Source of the DNA: an uncultured Mycobacterium sp.
GTDB lineage: Bacteria; Actinomycetota; Actinomycetes; Mycobacteriales; Mycobacteriaceae
Assembly: GCA_900078375.1 (NCBI GenBank)
Contig: FLQS01000034.1
Coordinates: 1-64,000 of the forward strand
Direction: 5' to 3'
Length of the DNA stretch: 64,000 bases
The notes under the pieces: model-generated
The model's database searches: none
What the model was told of the DNA's origin: nothing
What the model saw: only the letters and a program-made list of their open reading frames with translations
Part shown: piece after piece, positions 40,401 through 48,969 of the stretch
Numbering within the stretch: the stretch's first letter is position 1
Layout of the letters: every line of letters starts with the position of its first letter
Translations under genes and position numbers: made by a program

Positions 40401-41474
40401 TCACACGAAGGGGTTGTCCCCCGTCGTCACCCGCACCCCCAGGCCGATCAGCCGGCTCGCCGAATCATGCAGGCGTTCACCGGCTTCGCGATGCGCCTGG
40501 CCGGCCAGACATCTCGAGTACGTGCCCTCGATGACGATCGCCAGTTTGAAGCACGCCATCGCGACATACCAGTCCAGGTGTTCGGTGGGCCTGCCGCCGG
40601 CGTCGGCGTACGCGGCGATCAGTTCGGTGCGACTCGGCAGACCACCGAGTGCGGCCAGTTCCCGGCCGGCGTTGATCGGGTCGGGATCGTCGGGCCAGCA
40701 CACCAGGATCCAGCCCAGGTCCAACAGCGGATCGCCGATGGTGCACATCTCCCAGTCGACGAAAGCCGCGACCTCGGGTGCATCGCGGCGCAGCAGAACG
40801 TTGTTGAGGTGCGCGTCGCCGTGCATGATGCCGGGCTCGCCATCGGGGGGCTGGTTCCCGTCGAGCCAGTCCGCGAGCCGACCGACGTCGAGTGCCTCCG
40901 GCCGGTAGCGCTCGTGCCGGTAGCTTTCGAGCAGCCCGAGAAAATTGGGAACCTGGCGCGCCAGGAAGGATCCCGGGCGGTGCAGCTGCTGCAGCGGGCG
41001 GCCCTGCCACTGCGCCGCGCTGAGCCGCGCCACGTCAGCCGCGTAGTTCAGGCCGACCTGATGACGCATCCGCGGATCGGCCACGTACGCCGGCGGCACC
41101 TCGGTCACCGGATTGAAGCCGTCGACGTCCTCCATGAGATAGAAGACGACGCCCAATACGTCGAGATCCTCACAGCCGGCGATGAATTCGGGATGCGGCA
41201 CCGTGCTGCCGGCCAGCGTCTGCAGCACCGCGATCTCGCGCTGCATGGTCCGGTTGCTGTTGGGACGAGGATGCGGCGGCGGCCGGCGCAGCACCACTCG
41301 GCGGCCGTCGACCCGCAGCCGCACGACGACGTTCTGGGTGCCGCCGGTCAGCGGCTCGACATCGCTTACCGCCGAACCGATTCCGCGTTCACGAACCCAT
41401 GCGTTCAGTGCTGTCACCGAGGCGTCATCGAGCGTCCCGGGGACCTCAGCCATCCGATCGTCGACGTTAGTCAC
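40401..41474 (-). CDS. APH-family phosphotransferase (ACAD10-like)
   Basis: A 357-residue aminoglycoside-phosphotransferase-fold kinase: N-lobe VEPLTGGTQNVVVRLRVDGRRVVLRR, catalytic loop IMHGDAHLNNVLL (Asp and Asn) and metal-binding FVDWEMCTIGDPLLDLGW. Such proteins in mycobacteria are linked to acyl-CoA dehydrogenase pathways (FadE36/ACAD10 type) and may phosphorylate hydroxy-acyl groups; antibiotic resistance is not implied. GTG 41474 overlaps the stop of the upstream SpoIIE gene by 4 nt (GTGA), so they are translationally coupled; ATG 41453 is a less likely start. The Cys-rich gene is just 5 nt away, convergent. Confidence 0.87.
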   Translation of the reverse strand: MTNVDDRMAEVPGTLDDASVTALNAWVRERGIGSAVSDVEPLTGGTQNVVVRLRVDGRRVVLRRPPPHPRPNSNRTMQREIAVLQTLAGSTVPHPEFIAGCEDLDVLGVVFYLMEDVDGFNPVTEVPPAYVADPRMRHQVGLNYAADVARLSAAQWQGRPLQQLHRPGSFLARQVPNFLGLLESYRHERYRPEALDVGRLADWLDGNQPPDGEPGIMHGDAHLNNVLLRRDAPEVAAFVDWEMCTIGDPLLDLGWILVCWPDDPDPINAGRELAALGGLPSRTELIAAYADAGGRPTEHLDWYVAMACFKLAIVIEGTYSRCLAGQAHREAGERLHDSASRLIGLGVRVTTGDNPFV

Positions 41475-43627
41475 CGGTCCGCCGATCCGTTGACATCGAT
41501 CGCTCCGAAGCGCACCGCGACCACGCAGACGTCGTCGTCGCGGGGCGGCGGCGCCAGCGTCTGTGTCAGCTGTCGACAGGCCGGCGGCAGGGACTCGTCA
41601 CCGTTCCACTGGGTCACGAGCTGCTGCACGCGTGCAATACCGGATTCGATGTCCTGGCCGCGGCGCTCGATGAGCCCGTCGGTGTACATGACAAGGATGT
41701 CCCCTTCGCAGACCTCGATATGGCCCTCGCTGTATGACGCCTGCTCGACCGGGCCAAGCACCGGGCCGTGCGCACCGCTGAGGCGGATGACCGTCCCGGT
41801 TCCCGCCCGCCGCAGCAACGGCGGCGGGTGACCGGCCGACGCGTAGGACAGGGTGGCCGACGCCGGATCCAGCACTGCCACCCCCATCGTCGCGAACTTT
41901 CCATTGCTGGCCTGCCGGGTGAACGTGTTGAGGGCGACGAGCAACTGGGCCGGTGGCAGACCCTGGAATGCCAATGCCCGCCCGGCGCTGCGCAGCTGCG
42001 CCATGTCCTCCACGGCGGGAAGCCCGTGGCCCACCACGTCGCCGACGGCCAGATACGTCTGCCCGTGCGGCAATTCGAGCGCGTCGTACCAGTCACCACC
42101 GAGACCCTGCACCACATCGGCGGGTTCGTAGCTCACCCCGACGTCCACACCGGCGATCGCGGCAGGACTGGTCGGTAGCACTGCCGCCTGCAGCACCGCC
42201 GCACGGGCGTGTTCGTCGGCATACATCCGCGCGCGTACCAGTGCCTGGCCGATCATCGTGGCGACAGCCGAGGTGTACGCGAGCTGCGCGGTGTCCAGTG
42301 GCTGTGGGTCAGCCCAGGCCAACACCAGCGCCCCAATCGCCTTGCCGCCCACCGTTAACGGCCAGCTCGCCACCGCCGCGCCTCCGCTGGCGAGCATCCA
42401 CTTGGCATTGTCGGGGTATCGCCGGCGATATTCGGCGACCGTGCGGATCACCACCGGCTTGCCGGTGCGGACCGTGTCGGTGGCCGCGGTGGAGTCCTCC
42501 AACGCCACCCCGTCGGAGAGCTGATTGGCGACGAATTCGGGGTAGCCGCCCATCACCACCCACTCGAGCGCGGTGCCCTCGTCGTTCACCAGTCCCACTG
42601 CGAGTGCTTGTGCACCTGCGTCGTTGATCACCTGTCCCAGGACGGCGTCACCGATCTGGTTCTGCGTGAACGCCCCCGACAGCAACTGGCCGAGGTTGGC
42701 CAGCGTCTCCAAGCGGGCCCGCTCCCGCCGTTCGGCCTGGCGTTGCTGGACCGCGGTGACCCGCCCGGCGGCCTCCTGTGCGGTCAGCATGGCAACCAGC
42801 ACGACCACACCGATGAACGCCTGGGCGATCGCCAGCTGACCCGGCGCGCGCAGATCCAGATTCTCGAACGTCGTATATCCCACGTTGGCCATGGAATTGG
42901 CGGTGAAGGCCAGCACGCCGCCGCAGAGCGCGGCTCCGATCATATCGAGGCGCAGGGCCGCCCACGCCATCACGGGTAGCAGGAACAGCGCGGGCGGGAT
43001 CTCGAGCCGGAACGACACCACCGTCAGCCCCGCCATGGCCCCCAGGACCAGGAATGTCTCGAAAATTCGGGCACGCAGAAGGTGGGATTGGAAGCGCCAC
43101 AGCAGAATCGGTGCGCCGATCAGCAGGACGCCGACCCCGTCACCGGCCCACCAGTGCAGTATCGCGGTCGGCGACCAGACCCCATTGCTGATCGCGGTGG
43201 TCACCCCGCCGATGACTCCGCCCGCCAGCGGGCCCACAACCATCGCCCCGGCCACGAACCGGGCCAGGTCGGCTCGCTCACGCAGGTCCGGCGGCCCCTT
43301 GCACCAGGCCAACACCAGCGATGCCCCGACCAACGGTTCCACCGAGTTGGCCAACGCAAATCCGGCAGAGGTCCCCAACGCGGCCCCGTAGCGGAGGTCG
43401 ACGGCCAATTCGGCCACCACGATTGCGGCGACGATCACCGGCCACAGCGCCCGCCGGTTGAGCAGCATGGCCGCGACCGTCACCCCGGCCGGTGGGAAGA
43501 ACGCCGGCCCGATCCCGGCGCCGAACGTCTGCCACGACAACACGGAACCGGCCAAATACGGCAAGGCCACCCAGCCGAACAGGCCCGCCGCATATCCGAT
43601 TCGATCGCGCGTTACGGACGCGTTCAT
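41471..43627 (-). CDS. MASE1-GAF-SpoIIE (PP2C-type) membrane phosphatase
   Basis: A 718-residue sensor phosphatase. Residues about 1-290 are a MASE1-type membrane region with eight or so helices (PAFFPPAGVTVAAMLL, FALANSVEPLVGASLVLAW, VWSPTAILHWWAGDGVGVLL). A short coiled segment follows and a GAF domain at about 315-470 (LETLANLGQLLSGAFTQ, then VVMGGYPEFV). A SpoIIE/RsbU PP2C domain at about 480-705 has GGDWYDALEL, VGDVVGHGLPA, HPPPLLRRAG, YTDGLIERRG and DDDVCVVAVRF, the metal-binding acids in place. These enzymes usually dephosphorylate anti-anti-sigma factors; no such partner is adjacent. ATG 43627 is the start. Coupled by 4 nt to the phosphotransferase gene. Confidence 0.92.
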   Translation of the reverse strand: MNASVTRDRIGYAAGLFGWVALPYLAGSVLSWQTFGAGIGPAFFPPAGVTVAAMLLNRRALWPVIVAAIVVAELAVDLRYGAALGTSAGFALANSVEPLVGASLVLAWCKGPPDLRERADLARFVAGAMVVGPLAGGVIGGVTTAISNGVWSPTAILHWWAGDGVGVLLIGAPILLWRFQSHLLRARIFETFLVLGAMAGLTVVSFRLEIPPALFLLPVMAWAALRLDMIGAALCGGVLAFTANSMANVGYTTFENLDLRAPGQLAIAQAFIGVVVLVAMLTAQEAAGRVTAVQQRQAERRERARLETLANLGQLLSGAFTQNQIGDAVLGQVINDAGAQALAVGLVNDEGTALEWVVMGGYPEFVANQLSDGVALEDSTAATDTVRTGKPVVIRTVAEYRRRYPDNAKWMLASGGAAVASWPLTVGGKAIGALVLAWADPQPLDTAQLAYTSAVATMIGQALVRARMYADEHARAAVLQAAVLPTSPAAIAGVDVGVSYEPADVVQGLGGDWYDALELPHGQTYLAVGDVVGHGLPAVEDMAQLRSAGRALAFQGLPPAQLLVALNTFTRQASNGKFATMGVAVLDPASATLSYASAGHPPPLLRRAGTGTVIRLSGAHGPVLGPVEQASYSEGHIEVCEGDILVMYTDGLIERRGQDIESGIARVQQLVTQWNGDESLPPACRQLTQTLAPPPRDDDVCVVAVRFGAIDVNGSADR

Positions 43628-43712
43628 GCGGGCCGTCCACGTGATCGGTGGATGAACCGGACCGCGTGCACGTGACGAGCGTAGTCATCCGCCGGTCAAC
43701 CGGACGGCCTTC

Positions 43713-44732
43713 TCACTGATCGCGAGCAAACTCGCTACGGTCGCGTCGGCGTCGGTCGAAGAAGTCGACCGCCTCCCTGATCGACTCGTGGACAGGTCGC
43801 GGCTGCCAGCCCAGTTCGCGGACCGCCTTGCCGTGATCCATCGGCGCCATGATGTCCATCAGCCGCACCGTGGTCGGGTTCAGCGGCAGGTCGCGACGGG
43901 TCGCCGCGGCGGCGATCCCGCCCAGGACCCCGATCCCTTTCATCACCGACTTGGGGATGCCCCAGCGGGGCGCCGGCCGGCCCGCGGCGCGCGCCGCGGT
44001 CTCGTAGAGCTCGCGGTAGGGCAGGTAGCGCTCGGAGATGATGTAGCGCTCCCCGACGCGGCCGTGATCGGCGGCCAGCACCAACGCCCGGGCGGCGTCC
44101 TCGATGCCCACCACCTCGGTGGCCATCCCAGCCATGTAGAACGGCAGCTTGCCGGCCGCTGCCGCGGCGACCAGGGAACCGTGCGGGGTCGGCTGCCAAT
44201 CGCGCGCGCCGTAGGTGTTGGACACGCACAGCGCCACCGCCGGCAGTCCCTTGCCGCGGCTGTAGTCCAGCACCAGCTTCTCGGCCGCGACCCGCGAACC
44301 GATGTAGCCACCGGCCTTGCTCCCCCAGTTGAACGGGGTGTCCTCGTCGACGACTCCACCGGCGCCGAGTCCGATGGTTCCGATGGTGCTGGTAAACACG
44401 AACCGGCGCAGATCGGCGGCCACGGCGGCGTCCAGGACGTGGCGCAGCCCGTCGACGTTGGTGCGGTAGAGCGGTGCCGGGTCGCGCAGATTGGCGCGGG
44501 TGTCGACAACGCAGTAGAAGACGACGTCGCAGCCGTCCATCGCCTCTTTCAGGGCGGCGTCATCGAAGATGTCGCCGTAGAAGCGCTGCACCGGCAGGTC
44601 GTCGATGCCGCGCGTCGAGCTGCTGGGGCGCAGCATGACCCGGACCGTCTCACCGCGCTCGACCAGTTGCCGCGTCACATGCGAGCCGAGGAAGCCGCTC
44701 GCGCCCAGAACTAGTTTGTCGGTGCCTGCCAC
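43713..44732 (-). CDS. NAD-dependent epimerase/dehydratase (extended SDR)
   Basis: A 339-residue extended SDR like dihydroflavonol reductases and 3-beta-hydroxysteroid dehydrogenases. Visible: LVLGASGFLGSHVTRQL (cofactor loop), VVFYCVVDTRANL, catalytic region FTSTIGTIGLG, and YIGSRVAAEKLVLDY with catalytic Tyr-x3-(Ala instead of Lys in strict register), then Asn of NTYGARD. Because the SDR Tyr-xxx-Lys falls in YIGSRVAAEK the Lys is displaced, so activity should be checked. GTG 44732 is chosen since the sequence MAGTDKLVLGASG fits; ATG 44744 is possible. Isolated gene, divergent from the secreted protein. Confidence 0.85.
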   Translation of the reverse strand: MAGTDKLVLGASGFLGSHVTRQLVERGETVRVMLRPSSSTRGIDDLPVQRFYGDIFDDAALKEAMDGCDVVFYCVVDTRANLRDPAPLYRTNVDGLRHVLDAAVAADLRRFVFTSTIGTIGLGAGGVVDEDTPFNWGSKAGGYIGSRVAAEKLVLDYSRGKGLPAVALCVSNTYGARDWQPTPHGSLVAAAAAGKLPFYMAGMATEVVGIEDAARALVLAADHGRVGERYIISERYLPYRELYETAARAAGRPAPRWGIPKSVMKGIGVLGGIAAAATRRDLPLNPTTVRLMDIMAPMDHGKAVRELGWQPRPVHESIREAVDFFDRRRRDRSEFARDQ

Positions 44733-44856
44733 GCCCCGCAGCATGCCCGATGGCGCCCAGGGAAGACAAGATCGCCGAAGTGTTCACAGCTGTTTTTCGG
44801 GCAGCGTCATTACTATCAGCCGGCGAAGCGGAAAATCCGGAGGTGAAGCCACGTCG

Positions 44857-45225
44857 ATGAACGCCACACGAAGCCCCGATGCCCGCGCGGGTCGGCGCTG
44901 GGTCTCGGCACTCCTGGGTGGGCTCGGCATCCTCGCCCTCGGCATCCTGGTCGCCGCCGTCGTCAGCGTCTCCCACGAGTCGTCGCACCCCGTCGGGCAG
45001 CCTCACCCGCCGGCAACCGCGACGACCGCGGCCGTGCCAGTGCGCAACACCGCATCCGTCCCGTCTCCGTCGGCGCACCCGCCGACGTCATGGAGCGTGT
45101 CGGCCGTCGCCTCCACACTCGCGCCGGCACCTGCCGCGCCGCCCGCGTCCGCCGCACCGAAGCGCGAACCCAGTGTGCGGCAACGACTTCACGACATGTT
45201 CCCGCATCTGATCCCTGGGCACTGA
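44857..45225 (+). CDS. Proline/alanine-rich membrane-anchored or secreted protein
   Basis: A 122-residue protein with a short basic N-terminus (RAGRRW), one strong membrane segment (VSALLGGLGILALGILVAAVVSV), then a Pro/Ala/Ser/Thr-rich low-complexity stretch and a basic end (KREPSVRQRLHDMFPHLIPGH). Probably a single-pass, exported envelope protein or an uncleaved signal anchor. GGAGGTGA stands 9-16 nt before ATG 44857. I recognise no family. It ends before a strong hairpin (45251-45283) opposite the metallopeptidase. Confidence 0.62.
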   Translation: MNATRSPDARAGRRWVSALLGGLGILALGILVAAVVSVSHESSHPVGQPHPPATATTAAVPVRNTASVPSPSAHPPTSWSVSAVASTLAPAPAAPPASAAPKREPSVRQRLHDMFPHLIPGH

Positions 45226-45250
45226 CGACGCAGCCTCGCGAAATCGCCAT

Positions 45251-45283
45251 GATGGTCGTGATCGGGCCACAATCGCGACCATC
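45251..45283. terminator. Bidirectional hairpin between convergent genes
   Basis: GATGGTCGTGAT (45251-45262) and ATCGCGACCATC (45272-45283) pair over 12 bp, with one G-T/A-C type mismatch, around a 9-nt loop. It is 26 nt past the stop of the proline-rich gene and 42 nt past the metallopeptidase stop on the other strand, so it can end both transcripts. No U-tract is seen, as usual in mycobacteria. Confidence 0.65.
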
Positions 45284-45324
45284 AGGCAGATCTCGGCGCG
45301 CCGCGCGGCCGAGCCGGCCCTGAC

Positions 45325-46668
45325 TCAGTCCTTCAGGCAGGCTTCGGCGCCGTTGAGAACACCGTTGCGGTAGTGCCTGATTCGTTCGAAGCCGGCGCCC
45401 TGACGCTCGACGTCACCGTCACCGCGGAACACCAACAGAGCGATGATGGCCTCGTCGAGGTCGCCCGGTGAGATGCCGAAGCTGCTGGTTTCCTTGCGGT
45501 TCTGCAGCAGCACGCTCGCCGTGTACGCCCCGGCGAAGCAGTCGCCGCGCAGCGACTGCGTCTTGTCGTCGGAATTGTCCCCGGCCCGGGTCATCGCGGC
45601 CAGCCCGAACTGGGTGGCCAGCAAGGTCGCGACCGCGAAATCGCCACCCTGGCGGTACACCGTCGGCATCGCGTCGACGTTGTCCCACCCGATGTAATCG
45701 TCTGGGACGCAATAGAACAGCGCATAGTCCTTGGCCGGCGTCGAGCCGCACATCGGCGGGTTCGACGGGTCGAACGGCTCCAGGCCCTTCACCGGTACCC
45801 AGGCTTCGCCGTTGGTCAATTCCGGATACACGTGGGCCCAGTAGTCTTCGATGTCGTAGGGCACGTCGTTGACCATCGCGTCGTAGGGCATGTCGCCACC
45901 GGCGGCCTCGTCCTCGGCGTTCTGGAACGGAAGCTCGACGACCACCGGGTTGTCGTCGCGGTACTCCTTGCACGCGGTGGGCCCGTTGTCATAGCCGTCC
46001 TGAAAGGCACTGACCCGGTCGAAGCCACTGCCGTGGGCCGTCTGGTCGGTCTTTTCTTTGCCAGGCGTATCACGCAGTTCGAGGATGCCGGCCAGGGCAT
46101 TGTCCATGTCGGCGGCGTTGACCTTGTACTCCCCGGAGTCCTTGGCGTGTTTGGCCCAACCGCCCGCAAAGCAATCGGCCTGCAGCTCCGAGGTCACCGT
46201 GCGAGCGGTGAAATTGGACCGGGCCTGGATGGCGTGGCCCCACTCGTGAGCCAGCACGATCGGGATGACGAAATCGCCGAATTTGGACTGCAATTCGGGC
46301 AGCAGGCCCTCGGAGTCCCAAGCCACCACATCTTTGTTGGGGCAGTAGAAGGCGTTCTGGACGATTTCGGCGGCGTCTGACACACAGGGCGGAAGTTTCG
46401 CCGACGACGGAACCACGGCGAAGAAGCCGCCCGACACCGGCTTGTAGTCGCCGCCGTAGAGCTTCGGGTACTCCTCGGCCCAGTACTTCTGCAGGTTGGC
46501 GATCGCCTGGATCGCGATCTTGTTGACCGGGGTGGACGCATCGCCGGTGATTTTGATGTCGTCGGTCTTGGCGACCTGCGACTTCGGGGCGGGGACGACG
46601 GGCTTCGGCCCCCCACAGGCCGCCAGGACGACGACGAGCGCAGCCATTGCCAGACCTTTGGTTCGCAT
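45325..46668 (-). CDS. Zinc metallopeptidase lipoprotein with a second, degenerate peptidase copy
   Basis: A 447-residue lipoprotein (signal peptide ending LAAC, lipidated Cys18) of the neutral zinc metallopeptidase (YpfJ-like) type. First copy, residues about 60-240: FYCPNKDVVAWD, then HEWGH at 141-145 with the zinc histidines and catalytic Glu, LQADCFAGGWAKHA, DMDNALAGILELRD, GFDRVSAFQDGY. The second copy, about 265-445, has the same order (FYCVPDDYIGWD, LRGDCFAGAYTAS, DLDEAIIALLVFRGD, GFERIRHYRNGV) but ATQFGLA where AHEWGHA stands, so it lacks all zinc and catalytic residues. ATG 46668 is leaderless, 6 nt after TAATGT. Located outside the membrane; may act on cell-envelope proteins, the dead copy perhaps binding substrate. 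Confidence 0.9.
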   Translation of the reverse strand: MRTKGLAMAALVVVLAACGGPKPVVPAPKSQVAKTDDIKITGDASTPVNKIAIQAIANLQKYWAEEYPKLYGGDYKPVSGGFFAVVPSSAKLPPCVSDAAEIVQNAFYCPNKDVVAWDSEGLLPELQSKFGDFVIPIVLAHEWGHAIQARSNFTARTVTSELQADCFAGGWAKHAKDSGEYKVNAADMDNALAGILELRDTPGKEKTDQTAHGSGFDRVSAFQDGYDNGPTACKEYRDDNPVVVELPFQNAEDEAAGGDMPYDAMVNDVPYDIEDYWAHVYPELTNGEAWVPVKGLEPFDPSNPPMCGSTPAKDYALFYCVPDDYIGWDNVDAMPTVYRQGGDFAVATLLATQFGLAAMTRAGDNSDDKTQSLRGDCFAGAYTASVLLQNRKETSSFGISPGDLDEAIIALLVFRGDGDVERQGAGFERIRHYRNGVLNGAEACLKD

Positions 46669-46674
46669 GGTCGA

Positions 46675-46680
46675 ACATTA
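46675..46680 (-). promoter_or_regulatory. Putative -10 box of leaderless metallopeptidase gene
   Basis: TAATGT on the minus strand (TANNNT) ends 6 nt before ATG 46668; no Shine-Dalgarno sequence. Confidence 0.45.
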
Positions 46681-46748
46681 GCCAATAACCGCTGCGCCTG
46701 CGGTGTATAGATCAGAAACGGTTTGCCAACGACGCAAACCTGTGTGAG

Positions 46749-48914
46749 TTACTTGATCAGCGGGTCACGCGGCATACCGAGGATGCGCTCGGCGATCTGG
46801 TTGCGGGTGATCTCCGATGTGCCGCCGGCGATCGACAGTGCGCGTGACCCCAGCGCTGTGCGGCCCGCCATTTCACCCTCACCGCCGTCGAGCGCCACGT
46901 CCGGACCGACCAGGGCCGCGGCGATCGTGCCCTGCTCCTGAAACTGCTCGGCCAGGATGAGTTTGGTGATGTTGCCTTCCGGGCCCGGGCCGGCGCCCTC
47001 GAGCGCACGGACCACGCGCCGCAGGTTCAACAGGCGCAGTGCCTGGTCTCTGGCGAGGAACTTGCCAACCCATTGCACCGCGCCGACATGCCGATCGCCG
47101 TGCCTTGTGGCCAGCGAGACGAGCCACGCCGCCGCCGGCGCGATCGTGCCGGCACCGCCGCCGATGCTGACCCGCTCATTGCCGAGCGTGGCACGGGCGA
47201 CCGTCCAGCCGGAGTTCGGCTCCCCGACGACGTCCTCGTCGGGGACGAACACGTCGGTGAAGAACACTTCGTTGAAGTCGGAGCCGCCGGTGATCTGGCG
47301 CAGCGGCCGCACCTCGACGCCGGGCGCCTCCATGTCCAGGATCACCGTCGTGATGCCGGCATGCTTGGGCACGTCGAAGTCGGTGCGGACGGTGGCCAGA
47401 CCGCGCTTGCAGTAGTGCGCCCCGCTGGTCCACACCTTCTGGCCGGTGATCTTCCAGCCGCCGTCCACCCGGGTGGCGCGGGTCTTGACCGCCGCGGCGT
47501 CCGAGCCCGCCGACGGTTCGGAGAACAGCTGGCACCAGATCTCGTCCTTGCGCAACGCCTTCTCGACGAATCGCTCGATCTGCGAGGGTGTTCCGTGCTG
47601 GATCAGGGTCAGGATCACCCAGCCGGTGATGCCGTAGTCGGGCCGCTTGACACCGGCGGCGGCGAACTCCTCCTCGATCAGCAACTGTTCGACGGCACCC
47701 GCCGCGCGGCCCCACGGCTTGGGCCAGTGCGGCATGACGTATCCGGTCGCGATCAGCTCGTCGAGTTGCGCCTTCTCGTCGAGCTTGGCGAGCTCGACGG
47801 CGTCGGCGCGGATCTGGGTGCGCAGCTCGTCGGCCTCGGGCGGCAAGTCCAGGCTGTTGGCCCTGCTGTGGCCCGCTTCGGTCAGGGTGAACACATCGGT
47901 GACCGGGCCGTCCCCGCCGAGGAGGGCTTGCACCGTCAGCGCGCGCCGCAGATGCAGATGCGCGTCGTGCTCCCAGGTGAACCCGATGCCGCCGTGCACC
48001 TGAATGTTCAACTCTGCGTTGCCAACATAGGCCGGGAAGGCCAACGCGGCCGCGGCTGCCGCGACGAGCTCGAACTGTTTCTGGTCGTCCCCGAAGGCGC
48101 GGGCGGCGTCCCACACGACGGCAACCGCCGACTCCGAGGCGACAATCATGTCGGCGCAGTGGTGCTTGACCGCCTGGAAGGTCGCGATGGTGCGGCCGAA
48201 TTGCTCACGCACCTTGGCGTATTCGACGGCGGTGTCCACACAGTCGGATGCTCCACCGGCAGCCTCGGCGCCAAACAGCGTGCGGGCCAAGGCAACTGCC
48301 ACGGCGCTCGCCCCGGCCAGCACGTTGCCGGCCACCGAGACATCGCGCAGCGAAACCCGGCCCGACCGCCGCGACCGGTCCAGGCTTCCCGGCACCTCGA
48401 TCGACGCCCCATCGGCGCCACGCTCCACCAGCAGCACATCCGCGCCGGAAGTCAGCACCAACAGGTCAGCCAGTCCGGCACCGAGCACCACACCGGCGTC
48501 ACCACTGGCGGTCTCGCCGGCGACGGTGATGTCACCGCCGAATCCGATTGCAGCCGTGACGGATCCGTCGACCAGGCCGGGCAGCAGACGAGCCTTCTGC
48601 TCATCGCTACCGGCCGCCGACACCAGGGCGGAGGCAACGACGGTCGGTACGAACAGGCCCGGCGCGATCGCGCGGCCGAGCTCGTCGATGACGACCACCA
48701 GCTCCGGCAGGCCGAAACCCGAACCGCCGTACTGTTCGTCGACGTGCAGCCCGAGCCAACCCAGCTCGGCCAGCTCCGACCAGAACGGCGGACGGGTCTC
48801 CTCGGCATCGTCGGCGAGGAGGTCCCGTGTCACCGCCCTAGCCTTCTGCGCGGCAAGGAACGAGCGCGCCACCTCGCTGAGTTCACGGTGGTCGTCGGTC
48901 AGTGCGATACCCAT
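46749..48914 (-). CDS. fadE22: Tandem-domain acyl-CoA dehydrogenase FadE22
   Basis: A 721-residue protein with two acyl-CoA dehydrogenase units in one chain, as in M. tuberculosis FadE22 (Rv3061c). N-terminal half, about 1-345: FWSELAELGWLGLHVDEQYGGSG, then VEYAKVREQFGRTIATFQAVKHHCADM and NIQVHGGIGFTWEHDAHLHLRR. C-terminal half, about 365-721: MPHWPKPWGRAAG, WCQLFSEPSAGSDAAAVKTRA, GWKITGQKVWTSGAHYCKRG and the FAD-binding end SIAGGTSEITRNQIAERILGMPRDP. It resembles fused FadE heterodimers used in fatty-acid or sterol side-chain oxidation. ATG 48914 has GAGGAGG 6 nt upstream. 55 nt after the SDR gene, likely an operon. Confidence 0.95.
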   Translation of the reverse strand: MGIALTDDHRELSEVARSFLAAQKARAVTRDLLADDAEETRPPFWSELAELGWLGLHVDEQYGGSGFGLPELVVVIDELGRAIAPGLFVPTVVASALVSAAGSDEQKARLLPGLVDGSVTAAIGFGGDITVAGETASGDAGVVLGAGLADLLVLTSGADVLLVERGADGASIEVPGSLDRSRRSGRVSLRDVSVAGNVLAGASAVAVALARTLFGAEAAGGASDCVDTAVEYAKVREQFGRTIATFQAVKHHCADMIVASESAVAVVWDAARAFGDDQKQFELVAAAAAALAFPAYVGNAELNIQVHGGIGFTWEHDAHLHLRRALTVQALLGGDGPVTDVFTLTEAGHSRANSLDLPPEADELRTQIRADAVELAKLDEKAQLDELIATGYVMPHWPKPWGRAAGAVEQLLIEEEFAAAGVKRPDYGITGWVILTLIQHGTPSQIERFVEKALRKDEIWCQLFSEPSAGSDAAAVKTRATRVDGGWKITGQKVWTSGAHYCKRGLATVRTDFDVPKHAGITTVILDMEAPGVEVRPLRQITGGSDFNEVFFTDVFVPDEDVVGEPNSGWTVARATLGNERVSIGGGAGTIAPAAAWLVSLATRHGDRHVGAVQWVGKFLARDQALRLLNLRRVVRALEGAGPGPEGNITKLILAEQFQEQGTIAAALVGPDVALDGGEGEMAGRTALGSRALSIAGGTSEITRNQIAERILGMPRDPLIK

Positions 48915-48969
48915 CGGGTCCTCCTCGAGGCGGCGGTGCCTGTTCCCCTAATGCCTTACCACAGGCGGA

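Noticed and set aside
40401..41474. Aminoglycoside-resistance gene
   Set aside because: The APH fold is present, but the sequence matches the ACAD10-like metabolic group, not resistance kinases.
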